A stretch of 64,000 nucleotides of DNA from CAWBUW01 sp963792075 (GTDB taxonomy: Bacteria > Chloroflexota > Anaerolineae > Anaerolineales > UBA4823): assembly GCA_963792075.1 (NCBI GenBank), contig CAWBUW010000004.1:1-64000 (forward strand), read 5' to 3'. The translations under genes and the position numbers were made by a program. Shown here piece by piece: positions 9,664 to 18,464 of this stretch (position 1 is its first letter; each line of letters opens with the position of its first letter). The notes beneath the pieces were generated by a model. The model saw only the letters and a program-made list of their open reading frames with translations. It was not told the origin of the DNA and did not search any database.

Positions 9664-10086
9664 CTATTCCCAGGCGCTGAAATCCCATTCTTCTAACACC
9701 TTGCGTAGCTCCTGGCGATTATGCACGCCCAATTTCTTCAAGAGTTGGCGAATATGGCTTTTAATTGTGTTAGGGGTGACGTTCAGACGAGCGGAGATTT
9801 GCTGGGAAGTGTAATCCAAACAGATCAGCGCCGCGACTTCTTGCTGGCGAGGAGTCAGATCTTCCCAACAGCGCCAGATCTCCCGTTCTGCTTGGCGGGC
9901 CAGCAGCGCCTGGTGGAGCAGATTCTGAGCTACCTCCTCGACCGGGCGCTGCTCGTGAATTGCCAGGTCTTGCAGCGAGGCGCGTAAATCTGCATCCCAT
10001 TCAAAAGAGCGGATGGATTCGGTGGATATCAGCCCAAGCCATGCAAGCAGGCGTCTGAACAAATGAATACTCCCAGCTGATACCAT
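9664..10086 (-). CDS. LuxR-type helix-turn-helix regulator
   Basis: A 140-residue protein ending in a GerE/LuxR DNA-binding domain: LTPRQQEVAALICLDYTSQQ opens the domain and the recognition region is ISARLNVTPNTIKSHIRQLL followed by KKLGV. The N-terminus starts with a short hydrophobic helix (LFRRLLAWLGLIS) and then a helical region; there is no receiver or autoinducer-binding domain. It is a good candidate for controlling the element's transcription units, several of which share palindromic or repeated boxes near their promoters, but no direct link can be shown. Confidence 0.85.
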   Translation of the reverse strand: MVSAGSIHLFRRLLAWLGLISTESIRSFEWDADLRASLQDLAIHEQRPVEEVAQNLLHQALLARQAEREIWRCWEDLTPRQQEVAALICLDYTSQQISARLNVTPNTIKSHIRQLLKKLGVHNRQELRKVLEEWDFSAWE

Positions 10087-10202
10087 TATAGTAGAACAAA
10101 AGTTCTAATGTCAAGGATTTAAAAAACTGGGATTTGGCAACAAGTCCAATAAGGAGATGGGGTTGTCCAAAAAGACGAAAACAAGGGGAAAATATACGTG
10201 GA

Positions 10203-10231
10203 GTTGTCCGGGATGGTGCTTCGGGGACAAC
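10203..10231. promoter_or_regulatory. Inverted repeat GTTGTCC...GGACAAC between regulator and helicase genes
   Basis: Arms GTTGTCC (10203-10209) and GGACAAC (10225-10231) are 22 bp apart start to start. The ~250-bp gap between the LuxR gene start and the helicase gene end also holds GTTCAC...GTGAAC-like arms around 10260-10290. The half-site GGACAA is shared with the GGGACAATTGTCCC operators at 26.2 and 46.0 kb. Operator or terminator function is possible. Confidence 0.35.
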
Positions 10232-10333
10232 CCACTCCACAGAAAGGGGTATTTGTAATAGTTCACTCTCCACAAGTGGGGGGTGAACACTACGATGAAG
10301 TTCTTTTTGGACAGCTCGATCATTTTGGTCATG

Positions 10334-13067
10334 CTAAAACAGCGATATCTGCCCAGGCGGAGCAGGATTTTTCCTCCCAGCCCTCCTCTCCTTGGCCTTC
10401 GCCATCTGGTGCTCCAACGCCCAATCCAACCAGGTCTTGGGGTTCAACGGCAGCAGCACCGGGCTGATCTCCGTCGGGCAGCCCATCGGCGAGTTCGACA
10501 CGCGCATCTCATCGGCAAAGAGCGATTGCAGATCGTCCAGCTCCGCACCGCGCAGCACTTCGCGCGCCAGCTCGGTGATGAAGTCGCCTTCTTCCACGGG
10601 TACGATGGCGCCGCCGACGGTATCTCCGTACAGGAGCTGCGCTGCACGCATCTTGCGCCCCATCAGCGCCAGCGCCTGGGCTTCCATGGCGTCTTTGTAA
10701 ACGGCGAACACCGCCTTGACCGGCTGGGTTTGCCCTAAACGCCACACCCTTCGCAGCGCTTGCCATAAAGTGTAGAGACTGTATTCTGGTTCGTAGAACA
10801 CAACCGTCTGGAAACTGACCAGGTCCAGCCCGGTTTGCACCAGGCGGGGATTGGTGATCAGCGCATCGGCATAGCCGTGCTCCTCGATCCAGCGCTCACG
10901 CCGGCGGGGATCCACCGAGCCGTACAGGGTGATCGCCTGCACGCCGGACTGCTTGAGCACGTTCTCCAGACGGTCCTGGATGTCCCGCGTACCCGTCTGG
11001 CGCACGTACACCAGCGTCCGCCTGCCGCGCGCCTTTTCTGCTTTGCAGAAGCTGGACAGCCAGCTTTCCTTGGGCAGCAAGCCGAAGCGATCCACCACAG
11101 CCTCCAGGGGCATCAACGGGATCTTGACCAACGTCTCCTTCTCCCGCCGGGCTGCTGCCGATTGTGCCAGTCGGGCAGCCTCCATCAGCGTGCGGGCAAC
11201 CTGGGTTTCCAACGGATTGTCATGGTCCGCGTTTTCCAACATCTCACGCGCCAGCGCTTCCAGCACGTTGACCGGCACCGAAGCGTGGTTGGCTGCCACG
11301 ACCTCATCTCGAAAGGCCGAGTTCGGTCTGGAGAGCGCCCACTGCAGCCACAGCGACAGGTAGCGCGGGTCACGCCGCGCCATCTGGCGCAGGATGCTTT
11401 CCATCCCCCGGTACTGCCCGGCGTGCTCGCCTGCCATGTCCAGCTCGATCACTTCTTCGGTGTAGGGCGGCAGCTCGACCCCCAGGTCTTTCAGGTTCAG
11501 GAAGATCGAGTTGTGCAGCAGGCGGGTGATGATCGCCGGGCTGACGCCCGGGATCTCGTGCGCCTGCTCCCGGTAGCGCCGGTTGCCGGTGTACGTGCCA
11601 TCCTCATCGCTGGCGTCATCTCCGGCGCGGCGCTTGCGCACGCTTTCCAGCACCCCATACGCCCCTGCCCAGCGCAGCTCATCATGAAAAGCGAAGTCGC
11701 TGCGCACAGCCGGGTTCAGGCGGTGGAGCAGCCAGAAGATCGAGGTGCTCTTGCCGCCAAAGTACGTGCCGGTCAGGGTGAGCGTGCTGCGGCTGGCTTC
11801 GATCAGTTGGTGGAACGCCACACCGCGATCGCTGGACTTGGCTTTGTACTCGTGAACTTCATCTCCAACCAGGATCTGGAAGCGCCCGTGGGCTTTTTCC
11901 TTGATGTACTCGGCGATCGACCAGCGCCGCACGCCGGCGTACTCAAAGAGCGCCGCCCCGCAGGGGCGCTTGCCCCAGACGGGATTGCCGTCCTTGTCCA
12001 GCTTACGCCGCCCGTCCCGGTCCAGCTCCCAGCCCGGCACTTGCGCGCTGCAGAAGCTGCGGTGCTTCTGGAAGACCTCGATCTCGGTGATCGGGATGCC
12101 CTGCGGGTCGACCTGCACCTGTCCACACTGCGGGCAGGTGTAGAGCACCTGGGCTTTGCCGTCCACCTTGACCGGCTTTGCCCTGACCACCGGCTGCCAG
12201 CCCGCGCCCATCTTGGCCGAGGTGGATGCCACCACGGCGATGGCTTTGGGTCCCAACCTGCCGGCATCGAAGTCCTCGAAGAACTGGCGCACATCATTGA
12301 TCTCGCCGTCTTCGCCCTTGCCGATGCGGCGCAGCTCGCGCCCTCTGGCTCCAGGGATGACCTCTTCCGCCTCCCGGATCCACTTGGGCACCAGGTGCGG
12401 CGGGCACAGGATCAGCGCCGGGTAGGCACCCAGCAGGTCGATCACCGCCAGGGCGATGGTCGTTTTGCCCCAGCCCCATTTCGCCCTGCAGGTTGGCAGA
12501 GCGGTGCAGGCGGATGGCGCGTGCCGCGGCGATGGCGGCATGTTTCTGCGTGGGGAGCAGCCCGGCTTCTGCCTGCCCGGGCAGCGCCTTGCGGCACTTA
12601 CCCAGGGGTTTCAGGATCGCCAGCTCGGCTTCGCTGGGCTTCAGATCGTAGATCGGCTGGTAGTTGACCAGGGTATGGGCGGCGATCTTGTCGCCGTACT
12701 GGCGCATGAAGCGCGTCAGCGCATCCACATCCTGGATCAGCTCCAGCCCCTGCTGCGAAAGCGTGGCAACGGTCGTGACATAGCGGTCGCGGAAGCGCTC
12801 GATCACCATCTGCGGGTCTTCGGGATCGCGCTGGACGACCTTATCGATCACCTTGACCACCCGCCCCTTGACCAGCATGGGATGCCCCTCGTCGCTGGTC
12901 AGGTGCAGGGTGCCCATCATGCCGGAGGCCATCAGCATCGCCAGGTGGCCTTTCTTGAGCGGCATGGTGGGCGTGAAAGCCACCTCACGGTTGACCGGAT
13001 GCACCAGGTCCTGCCAGGCGCGGCTTTTCCGCACGCCCGACCCAGCGGCTGGCTTCCACCAGGTCAT
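10334..13067 (-). CDS. SNF2-family helicase part of a methyltransferase-helicase protein (frameshifted)
   Basis: Helicase part of what was probably one ~1,140-residue protein. The Walker A segment (GEMGWGKTTIA) spans a frameshift near 12470: the frame from 13067 reads up to GEMG and the frame ending at 10334 continues with WGKTT. Further motifs: Ia (ALILCPPHLVPKW), II (VGDEVHEY), III (LTLTGTYFGG), IV-V (RTLVYVRQTGTRD, GLDLVSFQTVVFYEPE) and VI (QALRRVWRLGQTQPV). A Cys-rich insert (CPQCGQVQ ... GKRPCGAAL) may bind zinc. The methyltransferase frame joins it near 13030 by another shift. SNF2 translocases fused to adenine methyltransferases occur in phages and mobile elements, where some (P1 DarB type) counter host restriction. 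No nuclease domain is visible. A diverged remnant of its C-terminus lies at 3493-3885. Confidence 0.85.
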
Positions 13068-13779
13068 CCGGCGCCCAATCCAGCCGGCGGAAGGTGATCG
13101 CCTTCCCGCCCGCGCCCTTCAGCGGCGCAGGCAGCAGCGGGTAGACCGGCTCAGGCGCAAAACCCAGCGGCGGCAGATCGCTCTCCGCCAGGCGCTGGAT
13201 CGCTTCGACCTCTTCGTTGGTGGGGACGTTGTACTTCTCCCGCCGGGTCGCCAGCAGCAGGATCTGCTTGAAGCGCTCGTACTCGCCGTCCGGGAAGCGC
13301 AGGACGGTCAAGCGCTCGTACTGGCTGGCCAGGTAGCGGGCGACCTCCGCCAGGCGCAGCAGGCGCTGCGGGACGACGAACGCCAGCACCCCGCCGCGCA
13401 CCAGCTTGGGCGTGGTGGATTTCAGGAAAGCCAGCTCCAGCCGCTTCTCCTCGCCGTGCCGGTCGTCATCATAAGGCGGGTTGAGCCACAGCAGCGTGAC
13501 CGACTCGTCGGTGAGCGAGCAGCTCTCCCAGGCGGCGCTGTGGCACTTGTCCATGCGGGCGGCGGCTTTCTCTGCCCGGTAGGGGAACAGCTCGCAGCCC
13601 CAGGTTTCGCAGTTGAGCAGACCGCCCAGCAGGCTGGCGATTTCGCCCTCACCGGCGCAGGGGTCGAGCATCCGCCCACGTGTGCCCGCCGGAAGCGGGA
13701 TGAACCAGGAAGCCGTCGCTTCCGCCATGTGTGGCGGGTACGGGTAATATCCGCCTTTTTCGATGCCTGCAAGTCTCAT
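12985..13779 (-). CDS. Adenine-specific DNA methyltransferase domain, DUF6094-like (N-terminal part of the helicase protein)
   Basis: S-adenosylmethionine-dependent methyltransferase. The start at 13779 follows CACACGGAGGATACACAC, a leader typical of this element. Motif I is DPCAGEGEIASLL (residues 39-51), motif IV is NPPYDDD (100-106), the NPPY signature of N6-adenine methyltransferases. The next motifs (GGVLAFVVPQRLL) also fit. The frame ends at 12985 in non-conserved sequence, and the continuation (RKSRAWQDLVHPVNREV) is in the next frame from about 13032, leading into the helicase. I therefore read methyltransferase and helicase as one protein with two frameshifts, but two coupled genes cannot be excluded. 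Confidence 0.85.
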   Translation of the reverse strand: MRLAGIEKGGYYPYPPHMAEATASWFIPLPAGTRGRMLDPCAGEGEIASLLGGLLNCETWGCELFPYRAEKAAARMDKCHSAAWESCSLTDESVTLLWLNPPYDDDRHGEEKRLELAFLKSTTPKLVRGGVLAFVVPQRLLRLAEVARYLASQYERLTVLRFPDGEYERFKQILLLATRREKYNVPTNEEVEAIQRLAESDLPPLGFAPEPVYPLLPAPLKGAGGKAITFRRLDWAPDDLVEASRWVGRAEKPRLAGPGASGQP

Positions 13780-14057
13780 GTGTGTATCCTCCGTGTGAAT
13801 GGCCCCCAGGAGGACGCGTCGCCCCGAGGGGAGCGAGGTCCCCGCGGGGGAATGGTTCTTGCTTGTGTGAACTTTGATCCTGATCTACAATGTATTTGGG
13901 TTGCACCTCCTTTTAGTTTACGAATATTAGGTTCCTTGCCAACGTTTAGTTTTCCACGCTATTCATATGCCCAATCGCGCGGGAATAATCCTTGAAAATC
14001 AATAACAGGATGGATTAACGCCTACCCTGTTATGGCGTAGAACAGATCAAAAGGTAA

Positions 14058-14654
14058 ATGATAACTATGACCACAAATAAAACCCAATTACCATACCCAA
14101 CTGAAGAATTGGTGCAAACCTACATTAAACAATTCGACCAAACCCAAACGGTTGTCGAACGCGCATTAACAAATTTGTTTCAGCTATTTCCGAAGAATAC
14201 AGCTTTGGAAGATGTGCTCCTGAAAGTTGTTGTTCTGAATGACCTATATCGCACCACCATTTTTGCAACATCCCAAGTGGCGGAGCATATTGTTTCCTTG
14301 AATGTTGATACTCTTCTCGGTGAAGGACAATCCGAAGCCGTAGATATGATCTCTCGCGTTCGGTTGGGAAATAAAATCCGCAACAATTACTCTTTTGCAA
14401 CCAAATACTGCGCTTGGCACAACCCAAGTGCATATCCGATTTATGATGGTTTTGTGGATCAAATGCTGTGGGCGTATAGAAAACAGGACAAATTTGACAC
14501 ATTTCTCCGGCAAGATTTGTGGAAGTATGACCGGTTTAGACAAATCATCAGTAACTTCCGGACGTATTACCATCTGACGGCTTATGATCTAAAAGGCATT
14601 GATAAGTTTCTTTGGCTTGCAGGAAAGGCTCATTTTCCTGCCCCTTGGGGATAA
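14058..14654 (+). CDS. Hypothetical protein
   Basis: A 198-residue soluble protein on the plus strand amid minus-strand element genes, with more AT-rich codons than its neighbours, so probably acquired separately. It has conserved-looking blocks (SFATKYCAWHNPSAYPIYD, ~118-136, and IDKFLWLAGK near the C-terminus). I do not recognise the family with confidence; the second half is loosely reminiscent of helix-rich DNA glycosylase-like folds, which is only an impression. The start could also be the ATG at 14067. A strong terminator follows. Confidence 0.65.
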   Translation: MITMTTNKTQLPYPTEELVQTYIKQFDQTQTVVERALTNLFQLFPKNTALEDVLLKVVVLNDLYRTTIFATSQVAEHIVSLNVDTLLGEGQSEAVDMISRVRLGNKIRNNYSFATKYCAWHNPSAYPIYDGFVDQMLWAYRKQDKFDTFLRQDLWKYDRFRQIISNFRTYYHLTAYDLKGIDKFLWLAGKAHFPAPWG

Positions 14655-14673
14655 TCACTCAAGATACAGGTAG

Positions 14674-14722
14674 AACCATAACAGGAAGAGGATTTTATTC
14701 CTCATTCCTGTTATGGTTTTTC
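14674..14722. terminator. Bidirectional intrinsic terminator between convergent genes
   Basis: AACCATAACAGGAA (14674-14687) pairs with TTCCTGTTATGGTT (14705-14718), with an inner GAGGA/TCCTC stem and a T-run after it. It lies between the plus-strand gene ending at 14654 and the minus-strand gene ending at 14726. Confidence 0.85.
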
Positions 14723-14725
14723 TCA

Positions 14726-15832
14726 TTAATCACTGGAAAGTCGAATCTTTCGTTCCTCCAATAGTCTGGTGATTACCTCCTTCCACGCTGTCTCCGTTAA
14801 CTGCACCAGGTATCCCTCCTGGCATTCCCCGCCAACTCCCAGCCCGACAATCAGGGCCTCCCTCTGTCCGGCTTCCCAGAGCGATTCGTGCCATTCGTCC
14901 AAAATGGGGATCGGCAGCGCCTCTGACAGGCGAACAGCGAGCATGCGTTGAGCCTGATCCATGGGCGACTCTCCGTCTGCCGTTTCACCTTCGAACACCA
15001 GCAGATACACCACCTCCTCTCCCGGCTGCCACTTGCCCGGCAGGGCGGGATCGGCGATCAGTGTCGCATGATACGCGCCGTAGTCCGGCAGGTGCTGCCA
15101 GGTCTGGCAGTAGTGGGTGGGCAGCGGGAAGACCGGCCTGCCTTGCAGGAAGAGCTTCTTGCGCTGGTGGGACTGCACGGTCGCCCGGATGGATTCCAGC
15201 ACCGTCTTGTGCCCAACCATGCCCAGGTAGATCAGGTTGCCGGCTTCGTCGAGGGCATAGCCGGTGACGTAGGCCGCGCCGTGTTCGTTGCGGATCTGCG
15301 GGACGCCCTCCGGCCACAGCCGGTCCACCTCGCCGCTGACCCATTCCAGCCGCCAGGCCACGAAGGGCTGGCAGCTCTGCGCCAGGGTGGCATTGACCTG
15401 CTGGAGCAGGTTGTACGGGCTTTCGCCTACCGGCACATCACGCAGCACAATTTCTTGATCCGCGGCCTTCACCGTCGCCAGGCGGCGCGCCCGGTCGATG
15501 ACCGCGCTGACCGCCTGGATCGGCGCATGCAGATCGTAGCGCTCCCAGCCAGGCGGGAGCTGGCCGTTGTGCGGCGTGAAGAGATAGGAGCCCAGCTCGT
15601 ACTCGTACTTGAAGCGCCCCCACTCGCACTCGTAGTCCGAGGGGTAGCTGCCGCGCCGCAGGCCTGGAACATCGTGGATGTACGGCAAGGGCAAACCCTG
15701 CCCGCTATCTGGCGATGAGCCAGACGCCAGGATCAATCCCTGGCGCTGCCGCGCCGCCGCTTTGACTGCCCGCTCGCGCAGGTACGTGTTCTCGAAGGGA
15801 GCTGGCAGGCCTGGAAGTGTTTTTCCAGTCAT
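14726..15832 (-). CDS. Element-specific protein of unknown function
   Basis: An intact 368-residue soluble protein. The start at 15832 (MTGKTLPGLPAP) follows GGGAGGC. I recognise no family. Visible features are an N-terminal basic helix (LRERAVKAAARQRQGL), a Trp/Tyr-rich stretch (YECEWGRFKYEYELGSYLF) and a domain with LGMVGHKTVLESIRATVQSH and a Glu-rich QPGEEVVYLLVFEGE. It ends 10 bp after the RadC-DUF6573 gene stops and is on the same strand, so they form one transcript with the genes up to 18.3 kb. Confidence 0.6.
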   Translation of the reverse strand: MTGKTLPGLPAPFENTYLRERAVKAAARQRQGLILASGSSPDSGQGLPLPYIHDVPGLRRGSYPSDYECEWGRFKYEYELGSYLFTPHNGQLPPGWERYDLHAPIQAVSAVIDRARRLATVKAADQEIVLRDVPVGESPYNLLQQVNATLAQSCQPFVAWRLEWVSGEVDRLWPEGVPQIRNEHGAAYVTGYALDEAGNLIYLGMVGHKTVLESIRATVQSHQRKKLFLQGRPVFPLPTHYCQTWQHLPDYGAYHATLIADPALPGKWQPGEEVVYLLVFEGETADGESPMDQAQRMLAVRLSEALPIPILDEWHESLWEAGQREALIVGLGVGGECQEGYLVQLTETAWKEVITRLLEERKIRLSSD

Positions 15833-15842
15833 GGCCGCCTCC

Positions 15843-17198
15843 CTAAAAGTCTTCCGGGAACCCGATGGTGATCACCGGTTCCCCCTGATCGCCGGGACCG
15901 ACCACCATCCATAACGCGAGGATGCTGCGGCGGGTGCGGTAGGGCAGGTCTTCATCCGCTTCGAACAGGCTGATCTCCAGGCGGCCATGGTCGGTCAGCC
16001 CCACGTTGCGGGCGATGAACGAGGCCACAAAGACGATATCCCACAGCCGGCCTTCATAGCTTTGCCCCAGGGATTTCTCGCGCTCGTTGGGGGTGATGCG
16101 GGCGTGTAAGTCGGCGGTGATGGCGGTGGGATAGCGAAAACCGGCTTCTCCCGCCATCTGGCTGACATCCACCAGCACCCCGTCCTCCAGCGCCTGCGCC
16201 CGGGTGTAGGTGTAGATGAGCCCGTCCTCCTCGCGGATCGCCAACCCTTCATCGTGCAGCAGGTCGAAGCGCTCATCCGCCCAGCTCTCGTACTCGCACT
16301 GGCGGCACCCATCCGTGGTTGGATCGTAGTCTGGATGGTGCGGCAGGCGCATCCCGTGAGCGCAGGTGTCTGGTCCTTCGCATTTCCCGCCGTGCATGCG
16401 GTGAGGAAATGGGTAAGCCGAGCAGGTGCAGGGCTTTTCGCAGGTACGGTAAGGCCGTTTGTGCTCCGATACCCGTCCACTGTCAAAGCCGAGGCCGCGT
16501 TCTTTGAGAGAAACGAAGCGGTTGCCGCCGATGACCAGGTGATCGAGGGCGTCCAGATCTAACAGTTTGCCTGCCTGGACGATGGCACGCGTGACCGCGA
16601 CGTCATCTGGGCTCGGTTCGCTCGACCCTGAAGGATGGTTATGGCAGATGATCAGTGCAGCCGCGTTGCGCCGGATGGCTGCGCGGAACACTTCAGCCAC
16701 CCGCACCTGGGCGGAGTTCAAGCTGCCGTGGTAGATTTCCACGATGTCGATCACCCGGTTGCGCGTGTCGAGCAGGATCGCCCGCAGGTGCTCCTGCTCT
16801 AAGCCGGACATCTCGGGCTGCAGCAGGGCTGCCGCGTCCGCCGGGCTGTGGATCGTCGGGCGCTCCTCGTCGGTGTTGAGCATCAGGCGTATCCCCAGCT
16901 CCACCGCTGCCCGGATGCGGGCTGCATTTTGCATGCCAATGCCTGGGATATCAGCGATTTCGTGCGCCGGGGCGCTGCGCAGATCTGACAGCCTGCCGTT
17001 GAAGTGCGCCAGCAGGGCGTCTGCGGTCTCGATGGGCTGTGGCCCGCCGAGCAGCGCTGCCAGCAGCTCTGCGATGGTGCAGGCGCCGGCGTGGGCGCTG
17101 ACCCGTTCAGCCGGGCGCTCTCGCAGGGGCAGCAGCTTGTGCTTGGGGGTGTATTTCGTGTTGCCGGGCTTGTCCGGCAGTAAGATCAACTGGCACAT
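15843..17198 (-). CDS. RadC-like JAB-domain protein fused to a DUF6573-type domain
   Basis: A 451-residue protein. I place the start at 17198 (MCQLILLPDKPGN), directly after CACACGGAGGAAAAC. Residues ~20-230 are RadC-like: a helix-hairpin-helix (IADIPGIGMQNAARIRAAV) and the JAB/MPN motif HNHPSGSSEPSPDD (186-199) with the metal-binding His residues and Asp. A Cys/His-rich linker follows (CEKPCTCSAYPF, CRQCEY) that may bind zinc. The C-terminus (LIYTYTRAQALEDGVLVDVS, EAGFRYPTAIT) matches the DUF6573 family common on plasmids and phages. RadC proteins are typical of integrative elements; the fusion with DUF6573 is unusual. Exact activity unknown. Confidence 0.85.
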   Translation of the reverse strand: MCQLILLPDKPGNTKYTPKHKLLPLRERPAERVSAHAGACTIAELLAALLGGPQPIETADALLAHFNGRLSDLRSAPAHEIADIPGIGMQNAARIRAAVELGIRLMLNTDEERPTIHSPADAAALLQPEMSGLEQEHLRAILLDTRNRVIDIVEIYHGSLNSAQVRVAEVFRAAIRRNAAALIICHNHPSGSSEPSPDDVAVTRAIVQAGKLLDLDALDHLVIGGNRFVSLKERGLGFDSGRVSEHKRPYRTCEKPCTCSAYPFPHRMHGGKCEGPDTCAHGMRLPHHPDYDPTTDGCRQCEYESWADERFDLLHDEGLAIREEDGLIYTYTRAQALEDGVLVDVSQMAGEAGFRYPTAITADLHARITPNEREKSLGQSYEGRLWDIVFVASFIARNVGLTDHGRLEISLFEADEDLPYRTRRSILALWMVVGPGDQGEPVITIGFPEDF

Positions 17199-17220
17199 GT
17201 TTTCCTCCGTGTGAAAAAAA

Positions 17221-17298
17221 TCCCTCACCCCCAGCCCCTCCCCCAAGGGGAGGGGCGCACTCCCCCTCTCCCAATGGGAGAGGGGCAGGGGTGAGGGT
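17221..17298. repeat. REP-like CCCTCACCCC palindromic repeat
   Basis: Starts with CCCTCACCCCCAGCCCCTCC and ends with GGGGCAGGGGTGAGGG, an overall inverted repeat with an inner CCCC/GGGG hairpin. It sits just upstream of the RadC-DUF6573 gene start. A related copy lies at 42942-43022. Interspersed repeats of this type are common in many bacterial genomes. Confidence 0.75.
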
Positions 17299-17339
17299 AG
17301 CGTGTGAATTGGTTGCAGCTAATACTCGCTGCGGCGGCA

Positions 17340-17801
17340 TTACCGCCAGGATTGTTCGTGTACCGGCAGACCGGCTGGTAAGAACGGGCGATCGGGCTGC
17401 GCCAGGCTGCGCAGTTGGTTGATGGCCGTCTGGGGCGAGATGCGCCCGGCGACCAGCAGGTAGACGATCTTGGAGACCGGCTCCTGGTTCTGCCTGTCGG
17501 GCGGCACCGCTTGCGCCAGGTGCGCCAGCCCCTCGCGCACCGTAGCCAGGTTCTCGTCCATCGAGCGGTCCAGCGCTTGCAGTGGGGCGATGGCATCGCC
17601 CAGGCGCACACAGCGCGGGTTGTGCCCGCAGGCCAGGCGCATGTAGTAGATGTGATCGGCGAAGACTTCCAGCGGCGAGCGATCGATGATCAGGAACATA
17701 CCGCCCTGGTCCGGCGCCCCGCATTCCCAGCAGTGGAACGGCTCGCCGATCTGCACCGGCGTGGGCTGCGATGTCATGTGAGCCAACGTGTGAACTTGCA
17801 T
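17340..17801 (-). CDS. Small protein with a Cys-pair motif, unknown function
   Basis: A 153-residue protein starting at 17801 (MQVHTLAHMTSQ) behind a TCCTCC leader on the other strand. It has a CWECGAPDQGG zinc-knuckle-like motif near residue 25 and a second pair of Cys (LACGHNPRC, ~60), then a helical domain (DENLATVREGLAHLAQAV) and a C-terminal helix (SPQTAINQLRSLAQP). It may be a small zinc-binding nucleic-acid protein. It lies between the RadC and SWIM-like genes in the same transcript. Confidence 0.55.
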   Translation of the reverse strand: MQVHTLAHMTSQPTPVQIGEPFHCWECGAPDQGGMFLIIDRSPLEVFADHIYYMRLACGHNPRCVRLGDAIAPLQALDRSMDENLATVREGLAHLAQAVPPDRQNQEPVSKIVYLLVAGRISPQTAINQLRSLAQPDRPFLPAGLPVHEQSWR

Positions 17802-17822
17802 GTTATCCTCCGTTTAAATAAA

Positions 17823-18266
17823 TCAGCGGCCAGCTTCACTTTCGTGTTCGCTGACCGCTGTTGCTTCGCGGCTCTGCGCCTCGGATTGCATTTGCCGCTG
17901 CCTGATCCGTTCGGCTTTCGCCTGCAGGAAGTGGCTAAGCCCACCTGCCGCACAGCGCCAGCCGGGCTCGTGGGTATACTTGCCGTCCCACTTGCGGTCG
18001 CGGATCGTCTCCGCGCCGCAGATCGGGCAGGTGGGCATGGGGTTGGGAGCCCGTGGCCCACCGCTGCGCAGGTATTCCGCCACGGCTTCAATGGCCGGGC
18101 AGGCTTCCTTCAATGGGCATGAGCAGCTTCGCTGCTTATTGACCGTGTGGAAACGCGGTTGGGTCGACGGGCCGAAATCGACCAGGTAGGTGTATCCCAC
18201 CACACGAATGCGGGTGGGCGTCGATGTGAGATCGTGTTGGGTTATTGGACTTTGGGTTTGTTGCAT
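17823..18266 (-). CDS. SWIM-like zinc-binding protein
   Basis: A 147-residue protein; the start at 18266 (MQQTQSPITQHDL) follows CACAGGAGGAACAC. Its core CSCPLKEACPAIEAVAEYL has the CxC-n-CxxI pattern of SWIM-type zinc fingers, which bind DNA or proteins; the usual final His is absent, so the call is tentative. A second zinc knuckle (CPICGAETI, then WRCAAGG) follows, and the C-terminus is charged and helical. It is the first gene of the transcript that runs to 14726, directly downstream of a shared promoter-proximal motif at 18283. Confidence 0.55.
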   Translation of the reverse strand: MQQTQSPITQHDLTSTPTRIRVVGYTYLVDFGPSTQPRFHTVNKQRSCSCPLKEACPAIEAVAEYLRSGGPRAPNPMPTCPICGAETIRDRKWDGKYTHEPGWRCAAGGLSHFLQAKAERIRQRQMQSEAQSREATAVSEHESEAGR

Positions 18267-18282
18267 GTGTTCCTCCTGTGTG

Positions 18283-18308
18283 AACGTATGGGGATTGGAT
18301 TCCAATGT
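18283..18308 (-). promoter_or_regulatory. Shared promoter-proximal box (ACGTATGGGGATTGG type)
   Basis: Plus-strand AACGTATGGGGATTGG followed by ATTCCAATG, i.e. on the minus strand TTGGAATCCAATCCCC then ATACGTT. It lies 17 bp upstream of the SWIM-like start. Near-identical segments precede genes at 24976, 42754 and 45743, all on the minus strand. A shared operator or promoter element is likely. Confidence 0.6.
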
Positions 18309-18464
18309 TTGTGTGCCTACTGAAAATGGACCTGCCTTGCAGGTTACTGCAGAGCAGCGCTCTTTATGTGCTATAAAAAGAATGGCGCTTGGGTTACAAT
18401 AAATGCGTAATTATGAGTGTATTGACCTGTACTCCATGCCCCATAGAGTGAGCAAGTATCGATC

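Noticed and set aside
10334..13779. Type ISP restriction enzyme, or a DISARM/BREX system, from the methyltransferase plus helicase
   Set aside because: No nuclease domain and none of the companion genes of those systems are present in the neighbourhood.
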